Of a stretch of 64,000 nucleotides of DNA, positions 59,312 through 64,000 are shown piece after piece. How positions within the stretch are numbered: position 1 is the first letter of the stretch; every line of letters begins with the position of its first letter. The DNA lies in contig NZ_UETD01000010.1 in assembly GCF_900116855.1 (NCBI RefSeq), positions 141,063 to 205,062 of the forward strand. The letters are read 5' to 3'. Below the pieces are notes generated by a model. That model was not told the origin of the DNA and made no database searches. It saw only the letters and a list, made by a program, of their open reading frames with translations. This DNA is from Ruminococcus flavefaciens. Its GTDB lineage: Bacteria > Bacillota > Clostridia > Oscillospirales > Ruminococcaceae. The position numbers and the translations under genes are program-made.

Positions 59312-59875
59312 ATGCAGCTGGAAATAGGTAAGATCTACAATGGCAAGGTCAAGGGAATAACACAGTACGGAGCATTCGTCGATATTGACGGCGGAGGCAC
59401 GGGAATGGTGCATATTTCCGAGATAGCCAATACATATGTAAGCGATATCCGTGAGCACCTTACTGAGGAGCAGGAGGTGCAGGTAAAGGTCATCGGCATC
59501 AACGAGCAGGGAAAGGTCAGCCTTTCCATCAAGAAGGTGTCGGACAACGGTGACTCACAGCCCCGTCAGAGACGCTTTGACAAGGGTCAGGGCAGACCCG
59601 ACCGCAGCTTCGATAAGGGCGGCGACAGGGGCGAAAGAGGCGACCGCAGTGCAGACAGAGGCGACAGGGGTGCTGAGAGAGGAGATCGCGGCGATAAGGG
59701 CGGCGACCGCAGTGAACGCCGCAGCAAGCCCAATATCTGGGAGCCCAAGAAGCAGATACCTCAGTCGGAAATGACCTTTGAGGATATGATGTCACGCTTC
59801 AAGCAGACCAGCGAGGAGCGTATGTGCGACCTCAAGCGCAGTACCGACAGAAAGAACGGTACCAGAAGAAAGTAA
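59312..59875 (+). CDS. S1 RNA-binding domain protein (YabR-like) with Arg/Gly-rich tail
   Basis: 187 residues. An S1 domain fills residues 1-73 (GKIYNGKVKGITQYGAFVDIDGGGTGMVHISEI, then VKVIGINEQGKVSLSIKK). A low-complexity Arg/Gly/Asp-rich segment follows (about 80-145, repeats of RGDRG type), then a short helical end (MTFEDMMSRFKQTSEERMCDLK). The order matches YabR of Bacillus, which follows divIC. The RG-rich stretch is longer than in typical YabR and could add RNA affinity or phase-separation behaviour; the latter is speculation. Confidence 0.9.
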   Translation: MQLEIGKIYNGKVKGITQYGAFVDIDGGGTGMVHISEIANTYVSDIREHLTEEQEVQVKVIGINEQGKVSLSIKKVSDNGDSQPRQRRFDKGQGRPDRSFDKGGDRGERGDRSADRGDRGAERGDRGDKGGDRSERRSKPNIWEPKKQIPQSEMTFEDMMSRFKQTSEERMCDLKRSTDRKNGTRRK

Positions 59876-59880
59876 TACAG

Positions 59881-59905
59881 AGCCGTCCGTAAGGGCGGCT
59901 TTTTG
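59881..59905 (+). terminator. terminator after the S1 protein gene
   Basis: AGCCGTCC-gtaa-GGGCGGCT followed by TTTT. Confidence 0.88.
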
Positions 59906-59967
59906 CTGCCCTGCCGTCAATGTGCTTTCTGAACGGGCGTCTACTGCAAACTTGCCGCTTATCACTC

Positions 59968-59996
59968 TTTACATCGGGCGAAAAAAGTGGTATAAT
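59968..59996 (+). promoter_or_regulatory. promoter of the gene at 60030
   Basis: TTTACA (59968-59973), a 17-base spacer, TATAAT (59991-59996). Confidence 0.82.
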
Positions 59997-60029
59997 AATA
60001 TAGATTATCAATTAATGGCGGAGAAAGTT

Positions 60030-60827
60030 ATGATATTCAAGAACAATCCCGAGCTTATTGAAAAGCCCGACCATCTGCATTATCCTATTTGCCGCGGAAG
60101 ACTTGAGGAGATAAACCAGATCAGCACAAGGATACTGAAGTTTACCATAGGTGCCTCTGTTCTGATGGCAGCGGTGTCTCTTTTAGGCGCACCTCTCCAC
60201 GTTGTGGGGTGGCTGCCCATGATGTTCACCATGAAAGATATCGAGTTTGGCATGGGCGGCGGATTTTGCATAACACAGGCGTTGATATCCCTGCTGCTCA
60301 TCGTTTTTGCAGCTTTGGGCTGCACAGAGCGCAAAATATTCGATGTTTTGCTGTGCTTTGCCTATATGGCTATGCTGGTGTGCTCAATATTCATCCATCT
60401 CAGCATATTTGACGCATTCACTTTCATTATCGGACTTGCAGGAACACTGTACAGCTTCGGTATACTGAAGGGATATATAGATTTCAAGCAGCTCAGAAAG
60501 ACTGAGGGTTATCCTATATTCAGCGTATCTCTTGCGGAGTACGACGACAGGAAGAAAAACAGTCCCGACGGCTATTACCGCGACCACTACGACGAGCTGG
60601 TGCGTCAGAGACTGATGCAGCAGCGTCAGGGCTCACAGCCCGCAAATATGCAGCAGGGCGGCGGTATAAAATCGTTTTCGCAGGCGCAGTCGGATTCGGG
60701 CGGTCTGGGAGATATGCCCGAACTCAATATATCAAAGCCGGTCATGAAAAAGGCTGCTCCCGACAGATTTGTTTCAAAGTCGGGAAAAGAGAGCAAGGTG
60801 CTTTTCAGCGAGCTGAAGCTCAGATAA
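60030..60827 (+). CDS. membrane protein, unknown function
   Basis: 265 residues from ATG 60030 (GGAG upstream). Four hydrophobic helices (about 36-58, 68-95, 100-121, 128-150) follow a polar N-terminus (MIFKNNPELIEKPDHLHYP). The C-terminal third (about 165-265) is polar and low complexity, rich in Gln/Ser/Gly (MQQRQGSQPANMQQGGG) and basic at the end (KSGKESKVLFSELKLR). No recognised domain. It lies directly before the comM gene (13 bases) behind its own promoter, so it is probably the first gene of a two-gene unit. Confidence 0.72.
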   Translation: MIFKNNPELIEKPDHLHYPICRGRLEEINQISTRILKFTIGASVLMAAVSLLGAPLHVVGWLPMMFTMKDIEFGMGGGFCITQALISLLLIVFAALGCTERKIFDVLLCFAYMAMLVCSIFIHLSIFDAFTFIIGLAGTLYSFGILKGYIDFKQLRKTEGYPIFSVSLAEYDDRKKNSPDGYYRDHYDELVRQRLMQQRQGSQPANMQQGGGIKSFSQAQSDSGGLGDMPELNISKPVMKKAAPDRFVSKSGKESKVLFSELKLR

Positions 60828-60840
60828 AGGGGGAAAAACT

Positions 60841-62367
60841 ATGTTTGCAAAGGTGTCAAGTCTCGGACTTTTCGGACTCAACGCATTTCCCGTTGATGTG
60901 GAGATAGATATAAGCCGCGGCAATCCCGTTTTTGAGATAGTCGGACTTCCCGACACTGTCGTAAAGGAGAGCCGTGAACGTATCCGCGCAGCTCTGCGCT
61001 CATGCAGCATAAGCTTTCCTGTGGCGTCGGTAATGATAAACCTTGCCCCCGCAGATACGAAAAAGAGCGGCTCTGTCCACGATATGGCGATATTCATGGC
61101 TATACTCCGCGCTATGAGAATGATAAGCGAGGAGCCCGACGGCTGCTCATTCATAGGCGAGATATCTCTCAACGGCGATATCCGCCGTATAAACGGCGTT
61201 CTGCCCATGGTGATGCTGGCGAGGGAGATAGGCATAAAGTCTGTGTTCGTCCCTGCGGAAAATGCCAAGGAGGCTTCCGTTATCGACGGCGTGGATATTT
61301 ATGCTGTTCACAATGCCGAGGAGCTAATAAGGCACTTCCGCGGTGAGGAGAAGCTTCAGCCATGCCCTCACTATATACCGCCCGAGGCTGCATACAACGA
61401 GCCCCTTGACTTTTCAGACGTAAGGGGACAGCAGTCCGCGAAAAAGGCTCTGGAGATAGCCGCGGCAGGCGGTCACAATGCCCTGCTCATAGGCTCTCCC
61501 GGAAGCGGAAAGAGTATGCTTGCAAAGCGTATGCCATCCATACTCCCGCCCCTGACATTCGAGGAAGCCCTCGAGACCACAAAAATACATTCCATCTCGG
61601 GATTACTTACGCCCGAAATGCCCATAATAACCAAAAGACCATTCCGCTCGCCCCACCACACCATTTCATCGGCTGGACTTGCAGGCGGAGGAACAGTTCC
61701 ACACCCGGGAGAGGTCTCCCTCGCCCACAACGGACTTCTGTTTCTGGACGAGCTTGCGGAGTTTGACCGCAAAACGCTGGAGATACTCCGACAGCCGCTC
61801 GAGGACAGAAAGGTTACTATCGCAAGAGCCTCGGGAACGGTGACCTATCCCTGCACCATAATGCTCATAGGCGCCATGAATCCCTGTCCCTGCGGATATT
61901 ACGGTCACCCAAAGCGCAAGTGCATATGCCCGAAGAACAAGGTCACGGGCTATCTCTCAAAGATATCGGGCCCCCTGCTGGACCGCTTTGACCTCCATAT
62001 AGAGGTCGCTCCCGTGGAGTTCGGCGACCTCTCCTCAAAGACAAAGGAGGAGAGCTCCGCAGAGATAAGAAAGCGCGTAGTTGCGGCGCGAGCCATTCAG
62101 GAGGAGCGCTTTAAGGGCACGGGCATAACCTGCAACGCCCTTATCACTCCCGATAAGCTTCAGGAGTTTTGTCCCATGGACGACGCAGCGGAGACGCTGA
62201 TGAAGAACGTGTTCGACAGGCTGGGACTCAGTGCAAGAGCCTATGACCGCATACTCAAAGTCGCAAGGACCATCGCTGACATAGACGGTTCCGAGGTCAT
62301 AAGGAAAAATCATGTGGCAGCTGCCGCACAGTTCCGCAGCCTTGACCGCAAATACTGGACGGAATGA
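60841..62367 (+). CDS. comM: ComM/YifB family Mg-chelatase-like AAA+ ATPase
   Basis: 508 residues. An N-terminal Lon-protease-like S16 fold domain (about 1-175, starts MFAKVSSLGLFGLNAFPVDVEIDISRG) precedes the AAA+ module with Walker A GSPGSGKS at 218-225, Walker B LLFLDELAEF near 301, and the helix-2 insert typical of Mg-chelatase ATPases (CPCGYYGHPKRKCICP near 345, a Cys-rich patch). ComM-type helicases drive branch migration during natural transformation in Proteobacteria; in Firmicutes the role is less clear. It follows the unknown membrane protein by 13 bases. Confidence 0.93.
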   Translation: MFAKVSSLGLFGLNAFPVDVEIDISRGNPVFEIVGLPDTVVKESRERIRAALRSCSISFPVASVMINLAPADTKKSGSVHDMAIFMAILRAMRMISEEPDGCSFIGEISLNGDIRRINGVLPMVMLAREIGIKSVFVPAENAKEASVIDGVDIYAVHNAEELIRHFRGEEKLQPCPHYIPPEAAYNEPLDFSDVRGQQSAKKALEIAAAGGHNALLIGSPGSGKSMLAKRMPSILPPLTFEEALETTKIHSISGLLTPEMPIITKRPFRSPHHTISSAGLAGGGTVPHPGEVSLAHNGLLFLDELAEFDRKTLEILRQPLEDRKVTIARASGTVTYPCTIMLIGAMNPCPCGYYGHPKRKCICPKNKVTGYLSKISGPLLDRFDLHIEVAPVEFGDLSSKTKEESSAEIRKRVVAARAIQEERFKGTGITCNALITPDKLQEFCPMDDAAETLMKNVFDRLGLSARAYDRILKVARTIADIDGSEVIRKNHVAAAAQFRSLDRKYWTE

Positions 62368-62485
62368 GAGGTCAGTGATAAGTTTTTAGTGATTAGTGCT
62401 TAGTATGGGCGGCGTTCCGGACTTACCTGACAAAAATACACCATGAGACAACAAAAACGAAAGAAAGATAAAAAAAGGAGAAACA
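62368..62485 (+). other. short repeat-remnant intergenic region
   Basis: Contains TAAGTTTTTAGTGATTAGTG-type runs and GGGCGGCGTTCCGG, which resemble parts of the repeat modules at 14305 and 53085. AAAGGAG at 62473 serves the next gene. No promoter is evident. Confidence 0.5.
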
Positions 62486-63643
62486 ATGAAATCGGCATTT
62501 AAGAAACTGCCCTCGGGCAAGCACAGCATAGACGCAGGACTGCTCTTTGCGGTCACGCTCTGCGCTGCAATAAGTACGCTGCTGATATACTCCATAACCC
62601 ATAACAAGGTACTTGAGACCGTGGGCTCCAGCTACTGGAAAACACAGGCTTTTTCAATGGGCGTCGGAATAGTGGCAGCGATCGTAATCTCGTTCATCGA
62701 CTACCGAAAGCTGGTAAAGCTGTGGGTCATATTCGTGCCATTGTCCCTTGGACTGATGGCGCTGACCTTTACCTCGCTGGGATATCGGCGAGAGGGCGCG
62801 GACGATCAGGCTTGGCTCAATCTGGGATTTATACAGTTCCAGCCCTCTGAGGTGCTGAAAATGGCGTTCATACTCACCTTTGCCTACCACCTATCAAGGG
62901 ACGAGGAGGAGATGAACAAGCCCCTGCATATGCTGCTGATAATCATTCACGGCATGATCCCTCTCGGTATCGTCGGAATGCAGGGCGACTACGGAACAGC
63001 CATCGTATTCGCGGCTATCTTCGCATTCATGATTTGCTCGGCTAAGATATCGTGGAAGTATCTTGTGGCTGCCCCCTTTGTCATTGCGGCAGGAGTTGCG
63101 GCAATGTGGTTCTTTATGCTGAGTGAGTTCCACAAGAAGCGTATCCTCATACTTTTCCACCCGGGTACAGACCCCGAGTACATCGAGTACCAGCAGGACC
63201 TCGGTCTGGCGGCGCTGAAGTCGGGCGGAGTCTTCGGAAAGGGACTTTTCGGCAAGCCCGATGACTACATCACCGTTCCCGAGATACACAACGACTTCAT
63301 CTTCACCTACGCAGGACAGGTATTCGGCTTTGTGGGCTCCATCGGACTCATAATCATACTGGCTTATATCTGCCTGAAGATATTCGGTGACAGCCGTGTC
63401 TGCCGCGATCATCTCGGCAAGTTCATCTGCATGGGTGCATTCGGACTTATCCTTTCCCACTGTATCATGAATATAGGCATGGTACTGAAAGTTGCTCCCG
63501 TTATCGGTGTTCCGCTGCCGTTCCTCAGTGCAGGCGGTACGGCTATGATAAGTATGTACGGTATCATAGGACTGGTGCTCAGCACATACAGTCACCGTGC
63601 TGTGAATTACAACGTCTTCTACGATGAAGACGAGGACGAATAA
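62486..63643 (+). CDS. SEDS family protein (RodA/FtsW/SpoVE)
   Basis: 385 residues with about ten hydrophobic helices. Motifs of the SEDS glycosyltransferases are present: FIQFQPSEVLKMAFILTFAYHLSRD near 108-132, GMQGDYGTA near 155-163 with the conserved Asp, YQQDLGLAALKSGGVFGKGLFG near 225-247, PEIHNDFIFTYAGQVFGFVGS near 251-271 and VPLPFLSAGGTAM near 330. It polymerises lipid II with a partner class B PBP. The short cytoplasmic loops and the PSEVLK motif are shared by RodA and FtsW; the absence of neighbours such as mreC or murG leaves the exact subtype open. Confidence 0.92.
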   Translation: MKSAFKKLPSGKHSIDAGLLFAVTLCAAISTLLIYSITHNKVLETVGSSYWKTQAFSMGVGIVAAIVISFIDYRKLVKLWVIFVPLSLGLMALTFTSLGYRREGADDQAWLNLGFIQFQPSEVLKMAFILTFAYHLSRDEEEMNKPLHMLLIIIHGMIPLGIVGMQGDYGTAIVFAAIFAFMICSAKISWKYLVAAPFVIAAGVAAMWFFMLSEFHKKRILILFHPGTDPEYIEYQQDLGLAALKSGGVFGKGLFGKPDDYITVPEIHNDFIFTYAGQVFGFVGSIGLIIILAYICLKIFGDSRVCRDHLGKFICMGAFGLILSHCIMNIGMVLKVAPVIGVPLPFLSAGGTAMISMYGIIGLVLSTYSHRAVNYNVFYDEDEDE

Positions 63644-63655
63644 TACGGAAGTTCT

Positions 63656-63690
63656 GCCCCTGAGCGTCTTGTCGCGTTCAGGGGCTTTGT
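63656..63690 (+). terminator. terminator after the SEDS gene
   Basis: GCCCCTGA / TCAGGGGC stem with an extended partly paired loop (GCG-tcttgt-CGC), followed by TTTGTGTTT. Confidence 0.75.
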
Positions 63691-63699
63691 GTTTATTTC

Positions 63700-64000
63700 G
63701 ATAAATCATAATTTCGAGCTGAGCCAGCTCGACCGCTTGCCACGTTGTCGCTCGTAAACTCGCTTAATAATATCAAAAATGATATTTGTACATCGCTTAC
63801 AGCGCAATAAGTACGCCGAGCCTATGTAAGGGATTCCAAAGGGACTGTGTTCCTTTGGCGGAGTCCAGAGGCAGCGCCTTTGGTCGTCGCTTTCAGCTTT
63901 TAAGGCGACGAAATAAAACAAAGCGCTCCGCAAGGGGTGAATCAAAAAACAGTCCGGTGGACTGTTTTTTGAGAGGGGACGCCCTGCAAGTGAGGGCGTC
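63700..64000 (+). other. non-coding stretch at the right edge with a repeat-like palindrome
   Basis: No gene found. Contains GAGCTG-agc-CAGCTC (63716-63730), a stretch with GGGATTCCAAAGGGACTGTG and GGCGGAGTCCAGAGGCAGCGCC (63829-63880) that has the look of a dispersed intergenic repeat, a perfect CAAAAAACAGTCC-ggt-GGACTGTTTTTTG hairpin (63944-63972), and GACGCCCTGC-aag-TGAGGGCGTC near the edge. The hairpin could be a terminator for either strand. Confidence 0.55.

Overview
The window looks like a chromosomal segment of a cellulosome-forming, spore-forming Clostridia bacterium of the Ruminococcus type; this is inferred from content, not from a database match. Supporting signs are a five-enzyme-module xylanase with an internal dockerin (18181-22218), Thr-rich linkers in secreted proteins, a cellulose-binding-type beta-helix lipoprotein, the sporulation genes yabP and yabQ, and Firmicutes-style RNA control (one lysine riboswitch, two T-box leaders). 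Intergenic DNA is rich in short palindromic repeats. I saw no rRNA, tRNA, CRISPR array, prophage or transposase gene.

Region 1-10.7 kb is almost entirely on the minus strand. It holds a secreted protein cut by the window edge, a MIF-like tautomerase, an aluminium-resistance-type PLP enzyme, and then an eight-gene run: DNA alkylation repair, queA, two small PAS proteins, tgt, a large membrane protein, a GIY-YIG protein and hflX. queA and tgt are both queuosine steps. Region 10.7-15.4 kb is the plus-strand lysine/diaminopimelate operon (lysine riboswitch, asd, dapA, dapB). A four-helix-bundle gene flanked by AT-rich inverted repeats has inserted between asd and dapA. An acetyltransferase and a hotdog thioesterase follow.

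Region 15.4-32.6 kb is accessory and regulatory: a diguanylate cyclase with a sugar-type binding-protein sensor but no DNA-binding domain, the xylanase, an ECF sigma/anti-sigma pair, an AraC regulator, a flotillin, RtcB with a small basic companion, and a second sigma/anti-sigma/surface-protein trio. Region 32.6-45.3 kb holds sbcDC, a repeat-rich leucine-rich-repeat protein, the beta-helix lipoprotein, and an asparagine T-box unit (asnS, a lipoprotein, asnA). Region 45.3-50 kb on the minus strand is a phenylalanine T-box unit (pheS, an unrelated membrane gene, pheT).

Region 50-64 kb has a bifunctional NAD(P)HX repair enzyme, lipoproteins, a strikingly structured intergenic segment (53206-53430), a membrane zinc peptidase, three paralogous lipoproteins, yabP-yabQ-divIC-S1 protein, a ComM-type ATPase and a RodA/FtsW protein. 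The most interesting unexplained items are the hairpin/pseudoknot cluster at 53.2 kb, the repeat-flanked four-helix-bundle cassette in the lysine operon, the Asn T-box carrying 18-bp tandem repeats, and the modular 179-bp repeat family.
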